Shown: positions 1-8,860 of the stretch, piece after piece
How positions within the stretch are numbered: the first letter of the stretch is position 1
Layout of the letters: the number at the start of each line of letters is the position of its first letter
DNA from: Paenibacillus thalictri
GTDB lineage: Bacteria > Bacillota > Bacilli > Paenibacillales > NBRC-103111
Direction of reading: 5' to 3'
Assembly (NCBI RefSeq): GCF_004307995.1
Contig: NZ_SIRE01000046.1
Span: forward strand, 1-43,979
Length of the DNA: 43,979 bases
Notes under the pieces: model-generated
Databases searched by the model: none
Told to the model about the DNA's origin: nothing
What the model saw: the letters and a program-made list of their open reading frames with translations, nothing else
Translations under genes and position numbers: made by a program

Positions 1-112
1 GATGAGATTTCCCAATTAGTAAGACCCCTTGTAGACGACGAGGTAGATAGGTTCGGGGTGGAAGCGCGGCAACGTGTGCAGCTGACGAATACTAATCGGT
101 CGAGGGCTTAAC
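1..112 (+). rRNA. 23S ribosomal RNA, 3' end (partial)
   Basis: The first ~112 bases match the conserved 3' end of bacterial 23S rRNA, including the segment reading ACTAATCGGTCGAGGGCTTA close to the mature 3' end. The gene enters from the left edge, so only its last part is present. A 5S gene and a tRNA array follow, which is the usual Firmicute rRNA operon order. Confidence 0.93.
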
Positions 113-190
113 CAATATTTATGTTGAAGTTGTTTCGCATCCAGTTTTCAGGGATCAAGACCTGAACCGTTTTGCGTAAAGCAAAACATG

Positions 191-307
191 TTTGGTGACG
201 ATGGCGGAGGGGAACCACGCGTACCCATCTCGAACACGACCGTTAAGTCCTCCAGCGCCGATGGTACTTAGACCGCAGGGTCTCGGGAGAGTAGGACGTT
301 GCCAAGC
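191..307 (+). rRNA. rrf: 5S ribosomal RNA
   Basis: About 117 nt with the canonical 5S fold. The 5' strand TTTGGTGACGATGGCGGAGG pairs at its start with the 3' end GTTGCCAAGC, and the conserved CGAACACGACCGTTAAG block lies in the middle. It sits ~80 nt after the 23S end. Confidence 0.93.
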
Positions 308-352
308 GAATTATGTACGCTCATCTTTAAGTAAGCTGGGCGTGCACAATGT

Positions 353-428
353 TCCCTGATAGCTCAGTTGGTAGAGCACTCGACTGTTAATCGAGTTGTC
401 ACAGGTTCGAGTCCTGTTCGGGGAGCCA
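353..428 (+). tRNA. tRNA-Asn (GTT)
   Basis: Cloverleaf with acceptor TCCCTGA pairing to TCGGGGA, anticodon loop CTGTTAA giving GTT, T-arm GGTTCGAGTCC and encoded CCA. First tRNA of the array. Confidence 0.95.
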
Positions 429-429
429 C

Positions 430-505
430 GCTTCCATAGCTCAGTAGGTAGAGTGCATCCATGGTAAGGATGAGGTCACCGGTTCGATTCCGGTTGGAAG
501 CTCCA
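430..505 (+). tRNA. tRNA-Thr (GGT)
   Basis: Acceptor GCTTCCA pairs with TGGAAGC. The anticodon loop contains GGT. The T-arm is GGTTCGATTCC and CCA is encoded. It begins one base after the preceding tRNA. Confidence 0.95.
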
Positions 506-511
506 CATTGA

Positions 512-583
512 GGCCCGTTGGTCAAGGGGTTAAGACACCTCCCTTTCACGGAGGTAACAGGGGTTCGAATCCCCTACGGGTCA
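512..583 (+). tRNA. tRNA-Glu (TTC)
   Basis: Acceptor GGCCCGT pairs with ACGGGTC (one G-U pair). The anticodon arm CTCCCTTTCACGGAG gives TTC. T-arm GGTTCGAATCC. The next bases are TAA, so CCA is not encoded and must be added post-transcriptionally. Confidence 0.93.
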
Positions 584-595
584 TAAGTTTTAATT

Positions 596-671
596 GGAGG
601 CTTAGCTCAGCTGGGAGAGCATCTGCCTTACAAGCAGAGGGTCGGCGGTTCGATCCCGTCAGCCTCCACCA
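596..671 (+). tRNA. tRNA-Val (TAC)
   Basis: Acceptor GGAGGCT pairs with AGCCTCC. The anticodon arm CTGCCTTACAAGCAG gives TAC. T-arm GGTTCGATCC; CCA encoded. Confidence 0.95.
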
Positions 672-677
672 TCATAT

Positions 678-753
<76 letters not shown>

Positions 754-759
754 TGTTGT

Positions 760-834
760 TGGGGATTAGCCAAGCGGTAAGGCAACGGACTTTGACTCCG
801 TCATCCCTAGGTTCGAATCCTAGATCCCCAGCCA
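760..834 (+). tRNA. tRNA-Gln (TTG)
   Basis: Acceptor TGGGGAT pairs with ATCCCCA. The anticodon arm ACGGACTTTGACTCCGT gives TTG. T-arm GGTTCGAATCC; CCA encoded. Confidence 0.95.
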
Positions 835-839
835 TGTTT

Positions 840-912
840 GAGCCATTAGCTCAGTTGGTAGAGCACCTGACTTTTAATCAGGGTGTCGTAGGTTCGAGTC
901 CTACATGGCTCA
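840..912 (+). tRNA. tRNA-Lys (TTT)
   Basis: Acceptor GAGCCAT pairs with ATGGCTC. The anticodon arm CTGACTTTTAATCAG gives TTT. CCA is not encoded (CTT follows the discriminator A). Confidence 0.94.
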
Positions 913-924
913 CTTTTCTCTTAT

Positions 925-1004
925 GCGCGTATGGCGGAATTGGCAGACGCACCAGACTTAGGATCTGGCGGGAGACCGTGGGGGTTCAAGTCCCTCTACG
1001 CGCA
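925..1004 (+). tRNA. tRNA-Leu (TAG)
   Basis: Class II tRNA with a variable arm. Acceptor GCGCGTA pairs with TACGCGC, and the anticodon arm CCAGACTTAGGATCTGG gives TAG. CCA is not encoded. Confidence 0.94.
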
Positions 1005-1012
1005 TCATATTT

Positions 1013-1087
1013 GCGGAAGTGGCTCAGCGGTAGAGCATCGCCTTGCCAAGGCGAGGGTCGCGGGTTCGATTCCCGTCTTCCGCTCCA
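1013..1087 (+). tRNA. tRNA-Gly (GCC)
   Basis: Acceptor GCGGAAG pairs with CTTCCGC. The anticodon arm CGCCTTGCCAAGGCG gives GCC. CCA encoded. Confidence 0.95.
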
Positions 1088-1093
1088 TATTAT

Positions 1094-1170
1094 GTTCCCT
1101 TAGCTCAGCTGGATAGAGCGTTTGACTACGAATCAAAAGGTCGGGAGTTCGAATCTCTCAGGGAACGCCA
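1094..1170 (+). tRNA. tRNA-Arg (ACG)
   Basis: Acceptor GTTCCCT pairs with AGGGAAC. The anticodon arm TTTGACTACGAATCAAA gives ACG, whose wobble A is normally deaminated to inosine. CCA encoded. Confidence 0.95.
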
Positions 1171-1177
1171 TTATTGT

Positions 1178-1254
1178 CGGGACGTAGCTCAGCTTGGTAG
1201 AGCACCTGGTTTGGGACCAGGGGGTCGCATGTTCAAATCGTGTCGTCCCGACCA
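1178..1254 (+). tRNA. tRNA-Pro (TGG)
   Basis: Acceptor CGGGACG pairs with CGTCCCG. The anticodon arm CCTGGTTTGGGACCAGG gives TGG. CCA encoded. Confidence 0.95.
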
Positions 1255-1261
1255 TTTTTTT

Positions 1262-1335
1262 GCGGGTGTAGTTCAATGGTAGAACTCCAGCCTTCCAAGC
1301 TGGTAGCGTGGGTTCGATTCCCATCACCCGCTCCA
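1262..1335 (+). tRNA. tRNA-Gly (TCC)
   Basis: Acceptor GCGGGTG pairs with CACCCGC. The anticodon arm CCAGCCTTCCAAGCTGG gives TCC. CCA encoded. Last tRNA of the array, followed 16 nt later by a terminator. Confidence 0.95.
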
Positions 1336-1351
1336 TAACATAGAAAACTTA

Positions 1352-1377
1352 AACCTTTGCGATGCAAAGGTTTTTTT
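1352..1377 (+). terminator. Intrinsic terminator of the rRNA-tRNA operon
   Basis: AACCTTTGC and GCAAAGGTT form a perfect 9-bp stem around GAT, followed by a run of T. It closes the tRNA array. The group II intron begins within about ten bases of the T-run. Confidence 0.9.
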
Positions 1378-1383
1378 GTTTTA

Positions 1384-3345
1384 GCGCGCCTAGCCAAGCT
1401 AGGCACAACTAATTGATGCAAGTTCAATCGAGGTAAGAGCCAAGTCGCCTCGTAGCTGACAGGCAACGGGTGGAGAGATCCTAAGGTTGAAGCCCTGTGA
1501 CAAAGTAACTCTGCAAGGAGTGCGAGCAAAACAGCGGGCCGTAACATGAAGTGAATCCTGCCGCGTCGTTAAAAAAGACCTGAAAAGGACAAGAGGGAGT
1601 CGAGCCCCGTGAAATTGGGCGAAGACCATGGAACGCGTGAAGCCCTTGGAAGTGCAGCGCGGAAGAACCCTCCGGCGTAAGGGGATCGGCATGCTGGGAA
1701 AGTTGTGCTTGGAACTAGGGAGACCCTAACCCGCACAAAATTTCTTTTTTTTTGTAAACAGCGGACCTATAAGCCCGAAAAGTGAAGTGGCGAGCTGCGG
1801 GAAGGGAGTCGGAGGGGATTGTAGTACCGATGAAGTGAGGACAACAAAACCTCATGAAGGGAAGAGTCCCTGCTTTGTTCAAGCAAGTGGAGGAGGTAAG
1901 AGTGAGTGAATGCAGACAAACCTGCTAACTACGCCAAAGTCAAAGCTCAAGAACTTCAAAACAAGCTATATCTTGCCGCCAAGGAAAACCCAAAGCGAAG
2001 GTTTCATGCACTTTACGACAAGATTTATCGGGAAGATATTCTCTGGGAAGCATGGAGACGAGTCAAAGGCAATAAAGGAAGTGAAGGAGTTGATGGGTTA
2101 ACCATCGACCATATCGTAAGCAAGTACGGTGAAGAGCGATTCGTTGAAGAAATCGGAAAGCAACTGATCACAGGCACGTATCATCCGCTACCCACACGGC
2201 GTAAAGAAATACCGAAACCGGATGGAAAGCTTCGCCCGCTCGGTATTCCTGCTATAATCGACCGCGTCGTACAAATGGCAACGAAGCTGATGATCGAGCC
2301 GATCTTTGAAACGGACTTCAAGGAATGTTCTTATGGATTCCGCCCAAAACGGGATGCCAAAGGAGCAATTCGTCACATCCGGCGTGCCGTAAAGAAGGGT
2401 GTTTACTGGGTAGTGGACGCTGATATCTCTGGATATTTTGACAATATTCCGCATGAGAAGCTAATGAAGCTTGTGGAGCAAAGAATAAGCGACAGAAGAA
2501 TACTCAAGCTCATACGGAAGTGGCTGAAGGCAGGTTTCGTAAAAGATGATCAGTTCTACGAAACCGACCTCGGAAGCCCGCAGGGTGGGGTCATCAGTCC
2601 ATTACTTGCAAACATTTATCTAAACTACCTTGATACGATCTGGGCGAACAAATTCACTGAACTCGGCACTCTAGTGCGGTATGCTGATGATCTAGTCATC
2701 CTTTGCAAAAGCAAAGAGCAAGCGCTTAAGTCAATCGACGTACTGAAAGCTGTATTCGGGAAACTTGAATTACAGATGAATACGTCCAAATCCAAACTTG
2801 TTAACCTATGGGATGACAAAGCGGGATTCGACTTCCTAGGCATGCATCACCGAAAAATCCCAAAGCAGGTCAAGGGATCGGATCGCTATATCTTGCGAAG
2901 CTATCCTTCGAAGAAAGCCATGAAGAAGATGAAAGAGAAGGTAAAAGAAGTTACGGAGTCGCGCAACCGACTATTCTGGACAATGAATAGAATGGTCGAG
3001 GAACTCAATCCGAAGATACAGGGATGGAGAAACTACTACGCGATGGATCCTTTTGCTGACTTATTTCTGAACAAGATCGACTGGTATATTCGAAAAAGAC
3101 TGATGCTGTTTTGGAACAAGAAACGCAATCGTCGTAAAAAGCATGGTAACTCCAGAACAGTAGGTATAGTGGCTCAGTATTCTGGATTAAAGAAACTTGT
3201 AAGCTAGGGAAAGTACCGTAACGCGGAAGAAAGAAGAACATCGGAAAGCCGGATGAGGGAAAACCTCACGTCCGGTTTGATGCAGGGGGAACTGAAAAAA
3301 GTAAACGAGGGCTTCCGCCCTCCAATGAAATTTCAGTTCTCTACT
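1384..3345 (+). mobile_element. Group II intron (ribozyme plus maturase ORF)
   Basis: About 520 nt of structured RNA-like sequence precede a maturase ORF. Domain V-like sequence follows at 3248-3277: CCGGATGAGGG, an AAAA loop and CCTCACGTCCGG. A domain VI candidate at about 3288-3345 has an outer stem ACTGAAA/TTTCAGT and an inner hairpin GGGCTTCCGCCC. Both boundaries are estimates. The 5' end is placed at GCGCGCC because it resembles the GUGYG intron start. Insertion directly after an intrinsic terminator is typical of group IIC introns. The encoded protein lacks a visible HNH endonuclease, which fits that lineage, although the exact class is not settled here. Confidence 0.78.
1906..3207 (+). 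CDS. ltrA: Group II intron reverse transcriptase/maturase
   Basis: A 433-residue intron-encoded protein that helps its RNA fold and splice and copies it into DNA at the target. The RT fingers/palm run over roughly residues 55-300 with GFRPKRDA, the DADISGYFDNI block, GSPQGGVISPLLANIYL and the catalytic YADD motif. The C-terminal maturase (GIIM) domain contains NPKIQGWRNYY. The protein ends in a basic tail with no HNH endonuclease domain. The first codon reads as GTG or TTG depending on frame choice near 1906; the GGAGGAGGTAAGAG sequence just upstream is a strong ribosome site. It lies inside the intron and is translated from intron RNA. The reading frame is intact, so the element may be active. 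Confidence 0.93.
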   Translation: MNADKPANYAKVKAQELQNKLYLAAKENPKRRFHALYDKIYREDILWEAWRRVKGNKGSEGVDGLTIDHIVSKYGEERFVEEIGKQLITGTYHPLPTRRKEIPKPDGKLRPLGIPAIIDRVVQMATKLMIEPIFETDFKECSYGFRPKRDAKGAIRHIRRAVKKGVYWVVDADISGYFDNIPHEKLMKLVEQRISDRRILKLIRKWLKAGFVKDDQFYETDLGSPQGGVISPLLANIYLNYLDTIWANKFTELGTLVRYADDLVILCKSKEQALKSIDVLKAVFGKLELQMNTSKSKLVNLWDDKAGFDFLGMHHRKIPKQVKGSDRYILRSYPSKKAMKKMKEKVKEVTESRNRLFWTMNRMVEELNPKIQGWRNYYAMDPFADLFLNKIDWYIRKRLMLFWNKKRNRRKKHGNSRTVGIVAQYSGLKKLVS

Positions 3346-3454
3346 CTACTCCGGAGAAGGATTTTGTTCTATTCAATTGAACAAAAACGCTACTGTCCAG
3401 CAAAAAACGGTCGTGTTATCATTAGGGATATTTACAGGACCGGAGGAGCGGCAC

Positions 3455-5251
3455 ATGCTCAAACGCATCATGATCAAGCTGATTCCAACCAAATTAAAGA
3501 TTAGATTATTTACGGCATCGCTGTTTCTTATCGTGCTTCCTTTTGCTATCATCCAGAACTACCAGTTTCGCGAAGTAGAGTCGCTGGTGATGAATCAGAT
3601 AAACGAGTTAAACAGCAATCAGCTGTACCAATTGGCAGAGGGATTCGAAAGTTTAAGAAGCAAAGCTTCGCTGACCATGTTTCAGTATGAAAAGGACTTT
3701 GTACTGATGGATATTTGGCAGCACCCCGAATTATATAATGAGCGGGAACGCAACGGCCTTATGGAGGAAAAATTCAGACTGACCCGCAATCAGCTGCCTG
3801 CAAGCAGCTACGTCCACTATGTCATCGCAGATACGCATGAAAATATATACAGCTCCTATACCCCGGCGAAGCCGCTTCAACCAAAAACGTTTTGGAAGCA
3901 ACCGGAGGAAGTTGGAGCCGGCCCTTCACAGCAATCCTTGGGCTGGCGTCTGGTCAATTCCAATTCCCTCAATCTGGACGGGGCAACAAGCCCTAGTCTT
4001 CTGTCCAATTTCTCCGTCGTGCAAGATCAAAACCGTATGCCAATGGCGTATATCCACATTTTTATCGATTATGAGGCATGGCTGAGAGCGAACTCCCAAG
4101 ACTTCTCCACAGGCCAGTCGTATTTTATTGTAAATCAGATCGGAGAAACGGTGACACAGACCAAAAGAGGTTCCTTGCTCACCGAAGAAACGGTTCGATC
4201 CGTGTTGAACGGAGAGCGGCAATATCCCTATATGGAGGAACCGGGGATGACCTCAACCATCAATAGCGTGTTTATTCCGTCGATGCAATGGTATTTTGTC
4301 GGCAAGTTTCCGATCAGTTTGTTTTTTGGCGACTTGATCGGTTTAAAACGCAAGTTTTTGCTCACCTCGCTTATCATCACAAGTGTGTTTATTGGCATTA
4401 CCTTGCTTATATCGGGTTCTATCACCAGACCTCTCCAACGAGTGCAGAAAAAAATGCTGGAGATGGGAAAAAACAATTTAAAGATCCAGATACAAGAGCA
4501 GCCGTATAAAGGCGAAATTCTTACTTTCGTCCAGTCGTTTAACCGCATGGCGACGGATATTAAAGATTTGGTCGAGCAGCTTAAGATTGAGGAACGTCAA
4601 AAGGAAGCGCTGCATTTTCAAATGCTGCTGAACCAAATCGATCCGCATTTCTTGCTGAACACGCTGAATACAATTAAATGGGTTTCTCTTGATCAGAACA
4701 ACCAGACGGTCTACGAAATCTCGGTCGCTTTGGGCAGGCTGCTTGAGGCAAGCTTAAGTTCCGAGCAAGACTTGATTCACCTGTGCAAGGAGCTTGAACT
4801 CATACGCTCCTACGAGTATATCCAGAAATACCGGTTTAAAGATATGTTTGAAACCCGCTATACCATTGAGTCCGAATTGGAATACGCGTTAGTGCCCAAG
4901 CTTTGCTTGCAGCCCTTGGTTGAAAATGCGATTTACCATGGTTTCGCTAATATGCAGCAGGGCGGCATTGTAGATATACGGATATACCGGGAGCGCCAAG
5001 GTATGGTTCTGGAGGTTCAAGATAATGGGCAGGGCATCCAGAGCGCGCAGCAAACAACAGCCCGCCGGCAGAGAAAAGGAATCGGTCTGGAAAATATCAA
5101 GCAGCGCATCCAACTGCTATATCATGCGGAAGCGTCTGTTGAGGTCGTCAGCGATTCATGCGGAACGCTGGTGCGAATCACGATTCCGCTTCTGATAGCG
5201 GCACCTTTTCTGGAAGGAGAGGATCGGTTTGTGGACGGTTCTGTTAGTTGA
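3455..5251 (+). CDS. Sensor histidine kinase, YesM type
   Basis: Membrane sensor kinase of about 598 residues, the signal-input half of a two-component pair with the next gene. A transmembrane helix near residues 14-33, a large extracellular sensor region, a second helix near 300-325 and a HAMP linker (SGSITRPL onwards) precede the His_kinase domain. In that domain NQIDPHFLLNTLN carries the phospho-accepting His about residue 398. The HATPase end has LVENAIYHG and NGQGI. The ATG at 3455 is chosen because CGGAGGAG lies ten bases upstream; an in-frame ATG at 3377 has no such site. The stop lies 20 bases past the start of the response regulator, so the two are translationally coupled. In this family such pairs control sugar-oligomer ABC transport operons, matching the genes downstream. 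Confidence 0.9.
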   Translation: MLKRIMIKLIPTKLKIRLFTASLFLIVLPFAIIQNYQFREVESLVMNQINELNSNQLYQLAEGFESLRSKASLTMFQYEKDFVLMDIWQHPELYNERERNGLMEEKFRLTRNQLPASSYVHYVIADTHENIYSSYTPAKPLQPKTFWKQPEEVGAGPSQQSLGWRLVNSNSLNLDGATSPSLLSNFSVVQDQNRMPMAYIHIFIDYEAWLRANSQDFSTGQSYFIVNQIGETVTQTKRGSLLTEETVRSVLNGERQYPYMEEPGMTSTINSVFIPSMQWYFVGKFPISLFFGDLIGLKRKFLLTSLIITSVFIGITLLISGSITRPLQRVQKKMLEMGKNNLKIQIQEQPYKGEILTFVQSFNRMATDIKDLVEQLKIEERQKEALHFQMLLNQIDPHFLLNTLNTIKWVSLDQNNQTVYEISVALGRLLEASLSSEQDLIHLCKELELIRSYEYIQKYRFKDMFETRYTIESELEYALVPKLCLQPLVENAIYHGFANMQQGGIVDIRIYRERQGMVLEVQDNGQGIQSAQQTTARRQRKGIGLENIKQRIQLLYHAEASVEVVSDSCGTLVRITIPLLIAAPFLEGEDRFVDGSVS

Positions 5252-6722
5252 AGATGAAGAAAACGTAAGGAGATTCGTTAGGCGCAACATTCAGTGGGGG
5301 GCATATGGCTTTGAGGTAGCCGGTGAAGCCTCCAATGGGAAAGAGGCTTGGGAGCTGATGGAACGGCTGCGGCCTGATGCGGTTATTAGCGATATTATGA
5401 TGCCCATTATGGATGGCACGGAGCTGCTGGAGAAAGCAAGAGAATCGGGAATGGAATCGGTTTTTATTATGCTTACCTGTCTTCAGGAACTCAAATACGC
5501 TCAGACTGCCATGCAGCATGGAGCGTTTAATTACATTTTGAAGGCATCCATGACGTTGGAATCACTGCATGGCGAGCTGATCAGGCTGGACCGGGAGTTA
5601 AGCCGAAGGAACGAGCGTCTGGCAAAGGATAGAAGGCCTTGGTTTGATGCGTTATATTCCGGGTTATGGGAATCCGATTTCTCCGTCAACAATTCCTTGG
5701 AGGCAGATGTCTGGCTGCAAGAAACGTATCCTCATCTTGCCTTATTCTCCGTATTTCACGGTAATATGCCGTTAGAACCGTATGAGCTGCAGCTTAAAAA
5801 CCTGTTCCGTTCAAGTAAACCTGCAATAGTTAATGAATTTAAGAAGTACGGGCAAACGACCATTTTTGTATGGAGCCGTTCTCCGATTCACCCGGAGCCC
5901 GTTCTTGATGATTTCCCCTACCCAATAGTTTACGGACTGGCGCAAGCATTGGATCAACTGCCGGCGGTATGGCAGTGCATCTTAAACGAATGGGATTCGG
6001 CTTGGTACGAAAATCAAGTGATGAATAAGAAGACGCTGCTGCACGGCCCTGACCTTGGCCGGGAGCGGTTGTCGGCGGATGGGCCTCTTGTATGGAGCAT
6101 CGAGAAAGAGCTCGTTCAAGCTTTTGAGGAAAGCAAAATCGAGCAGGTCAAACAAAGGCTTTATGACTTGATGGAGCTGATGAAACAGCAAAAGACGAGA
6201 TGGTATGTTGTGAAAAAAGCGGCCCTTCGCTGGGACGAGCAAATACGCAGGTTGGTTTACGGCAGCCGCATGGATGATGGAGATTCGGCGATTATACACG
6301 CCTCCAGCCATCGGAAGCTTCTGCATATATTGCAGTCCCGTTTCGAAGCTTACTATTACGAATCAATCCAAGCAAACAATCAACGTACAGACCATTCCGA
6401 AATCAATGTCATCTTGTCTTATCTGCACCAATACTACTATCAAGAAATTTCACTCAAATCGATGTCGCAGCTGGTTTCGATGGACGGACATTATTTGAGC
6501 GGATTGTTCAAGAAAAAAACCGGTGACAGCATGATTACTTACCTTCATAAATTGCGGATTGAGTAGGCGAAGCTGCTGATCGTCAATACCTCCATGACGG
6601 TTTCTACGATCGGTGAGAAGGTCGGATTTATGAACGACAATTATTTTATCAAAATATTTAAACGGTGGGTCGGGACAACGCCCAGCGAGTATCGCACGAG
6701 TCAAACTAAAACACTCATATAG
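5229..6722 (+). pseudogene. AraC-type response regulator (YesN-like), interrupted by an in-frame TAG
   Basis: The N-terminal receiver domain has acidic residues D9/E10, phospho-acceptor D55 in ISDIMMP and K105 in YILKAS. A linker region follows, then an AraC-family DNA-binding domain. TTG at 5229 with GGAAGGAG upstream is the start. The frame meets TAG at 6564-6566 immediately after LRIE, between the two helix-turn-helix units. The same frame continues with AKLLIVNTSMTVSTIGEKVG, then NDNYFIKIFKRWVGTTPSEY, to TAG at 6720-6722, reconstituting a full AraC domain. Relatives normally have Gln at this point, so a CAG-to-TAG change is likely. The truncated product (445 residues) would keep the receiver but lose the second HTH. 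Sequencing error or amber suppression are alternatives. Confidence 0.88.
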
Positions 6723-6730
6723 GAGGACAT

Positions 6731-7822
6731 ATGAACATACAGATCGACGCTAATTATCCCGGCGGGAATATCGCCGTTCATTCTATTGAGGCTGGCTGTG
6801 TCGACGTTGAGCAGGAATTAAGGGATACGACCCGATGGTGGTTTTATTGGAATTTTCGGATGCATGCCGATGAACCGGGGGATGTGCTGATCCGTTTTGC
6901 AAACGGCGATGTGGTTGGTCCTTGGGGGCCGGCTTACAGTAAGGACGGCATCCATTGGGAATGGTTGGGCAGTCATGCCCTGCAATCACATAGCTCCTTT
7001 CGTTACCGGATCGAGGAGCCGAATCAGCAGGTTTATTTCGCGTATTCCTTGCCGTACCAACTCCAGCACTTGGAAGCGTTTATGCAGAGCTTGGATCCGC
7101 CTTCATATACCGAAATGACAAGCCTTGTGCAATCCGAGCAGGGCCGGCCGATACCGCTAATTACATTCGGCAGGGCGGACGCACGCCGGGACATTGTGCT
7201 CACGGCGCGGCATCATGCGTGTGAATCCACCGCCTCTTACCTTCTGGAGGGAGTTATGGCTTATTTGGCTTCAAGATCGGGCAGCACTTTCATGGACACT
7301 CACCGGGTACACTGCGTGCCGATGATCGACTTGGACGGCGTTGAAAACGGCGATCAGGGCAAAGATCGCTCCCCCCATGATCATAACCGGGATTATACAA
7401 ACAATCCCTTGTATAAGCCCACTCAGGCGCTGATGGACTATGCACGGGACTTGAACGTCATCTTGCATATTGACTTCCATTGCCCTTATTTATGGGGGGA
7501 ACGCAACGATTATCCGTTTTTTGTTCATAAACCGTCGGAGGTTGTCAATGGAAACATCATGCGCTTCGGTCAACTGCTGCTGTGGCAGGCAACCGGCGAG
7601 ATTCAATACGATCCCGCTAAGGATATTATGTTCGGGGAGGATTGGAATCTAAGCACCGTCGGAAAATGCAGCGATTTCTTTATGGAGCTGGGCACACCTC
7701 TCACGACTACGTTGGAATTCCCTTATTTCGGCTACCGGGAAGGGCTGTGGACTACCGATCAAATCAAGCGCTTCGGCTTCTGTCTGGGAGAAACGATCGA
7801 AAGGTTTTTGAGTGAAGCGTAG
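6731..7822 (+). CDS. M14-family zinc carboxypeptidase-like protein
   Basis: A 363-residue protein with an N-terminal beta-rich domain (about 1-125) and a C-terminal M14 metallopeptidase domain. Probable zinc ligands are H162 and E165 in the HxxE motif HACE, and a His in HIDFH (about 246-250). NRDY (219-222) matches the substrate-binding Asn-Arg pair, and E329 in TLEFPY is in the position of the catalytic Glu. There is no signal peptide, so it is probably cytoplasmic. AGGAGG five bases upstream overlaps the tail of the regulator frame, so the gene is co-transcribed with the two-component genes. M14 relatives in sugar-utilisation clusters have been suggested to de-amidate or trim amidated or peptide-linked substrates. 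The substrate here is unknown. Confidence 0.8.
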   Translation: MNIQIDANYPGGNIAVHSIEAGCVDVEQELRDTTRWWFYWNFRMHADEPGDVLIRFANGDVVGPWGPAYSKDGIHWEWLGSHALQSHSSFRYRIEEPNQQVYFAYSLPYQLQHLEAFMQSLDPPSYTEMTSLVQSEQGRPIPLITFGRADARRDIVLTARHHACESTASYLLEGVMAYLASRSGSTFMDTHRVHCVPMIDLDGVENGDQGKDRSPHDHNRDYTNNPLYKPTQALMDYARDLNVILHIDFHCPYLWGERNDYPFFVHKPSEVVNGNIMRFGQLLLWQATGEIQYDPAKDIMFGEDWNLSTVGKCSDFFMELGTPLTTTLEFPYFGYREGLWTTDQIKRFGFCLGETIERFLSEA

Positions 7823-7883
7823 CGGCCGAGGACCGGAGAAAAGCCACAAATATGTTCTATTTAACCACTTACATATGTGAATG

Positions 7884-7940
7884 GGTACACCTCCTTCTTC
7901 GGGGTATGATGGAAGCATCAATTCATGAAGGAGGTGCACC
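7884..7940 (+). promoter_or_regulatory. Hairpin sequestering the permease ribosome-binding site
   Basis: GGTACACCTCCTTC (7884-7897) is complementary at 13 of 14 positions to GAAGGAGGTGCACC (7927-7940), with a 29-nt loop. The 3' arm contains the whole Shine-Dalgarno sequence of the next gene, whose TTG start is at 7943. The pairing is seen in the sequence; translational control is inference. Confidence 0.6.
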
Positions 7941-7942
7941 TG

Positions 7943-8860
7943 TTGAACGCAGGACAGTCAACCTGGTCGAGAGTCTGGTCTTACCGGGCATTTTATTTGA
8001 TGCTGGCGCCGGGTTTGATATGGTACATCGTTTACAAATATTTTCCCATGTACGGCATTATTATCGCCTTTAAGGATTTTGACATTTTGAGCGGAATTAT
8101 GAGCAGTCCTTGGGCGGACCCGTGGTACAAGCACTTTAAGCAGTTTTTCGAATCGCCTTACTTCGCGCAGCTTCTGACCAATACGTTCCTAATCAGTGTG
8201 TACAAAATTTTCTTCGGTATGGTCCCCCCTATCGCGCTTGCTCTGCTGCTCCACGAATGCCGCATCGGTTGGTTGAAGCGGCTCGTTCAGATGCTGAGCT
8301 ACATGCCGCATTTTCTCTCGTGGGTTATCATTTACGGCATCTTGATTGCTTTCCTGTCGCAGTCGTCCGGGCTTTTCAACCGCTGGATCGTTGAGTCGGG
8401 GGGACAAAGCATTCCTTTCCTGACTTCGACGGACTGGTTCCGAAGTATTCTCGTAGGTTCGGATATATGGCAGAACCTCGGTTGGGGAGCGATCATCTAC
8501 TTAGCGGCGATCTCGGGAATCGATCCGACGCTGTATGAGGCGGGGCGGGTGGATGGTGCAGGCCGGCTTCGCATGATGTGGTCGATCACCCTGCCGGGTA
8601 TTCGCAATGTGATTATTTTGCTGCTGATCCTGAAGTTGGGTCATATTCTGGATGCCGGGTTTGAGCAAATTTATATTTTGTACAACATCCAGGTGTATCC
8701 GGTGTCCGACATCATCGATACCTGGGTGTTCCGCACCGGGCTGGAGCAGATGAATTTCAGCATGGGCGCCGCGGTGGGCTTGTTTAAATCGCTGATCGGC
8801 TTCATCCTTGTGGTTGCTGCCAACCAGATCGCCAAAAGGTGGGGGGAAGGCATATGGTAA
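7943..8860 (+). CDS. ABC sugar transporter permease, LplB/YtcP class
   Basis: About 305 residues with six predicted membrane helices, and the EAA loop EAGRVDGAGRLRMMWSITLP that contacts the ATPase. It belongs to the CUT1 carbohydrate importers. An upstream in-frame ATG at 7925 lies inside the AAGGAGGTG ribosome site, so TTG at 7943 (seven bases after it) is preferred. It overlaps the next permease by seven bases. No ATPase gene lies in the cluster, as is usual where a shared MsmX-type ATPase encoded elsewhere energises several importers. With the binding protein downstream it forms one importer. Confidence 0.92.
   Translation: MNAGQSTWSRVWSYRAFYLMLAPGLIWYIVYKYFPMYGIIIAFKDFDILSGIMSSPWADPWYKHFKQFFESPYFAQLLTNTFLISVYKIFFGMVPPIALALLLHECRIGWLKRLVQMLSYMPHFLSWVIIYGILIAFLSQSSGLFNRWIVESGGQSIPFLTSTDWFRSILVGSDIWQNLGWGAIIYLAAISGIDPTLYEAGRVDGAGRLRMMWSITLPGIRNVIILLLILKLGHILDAGFEQIYILYNIQVYPVSDIIDTWVFRTGLEQMNFSMGAAVGLFKSLIGFILVVAANQIAKRWGEGIW

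Noticed and set aside
3377..3454. Upstream ATG (3377) as start of the sensor kinase
   Set aside because: The extra 26 residues are not membrane- or sensor-like and no ribosome site precedes them; ATG 3455 has GGAGGAG correctly spaced.
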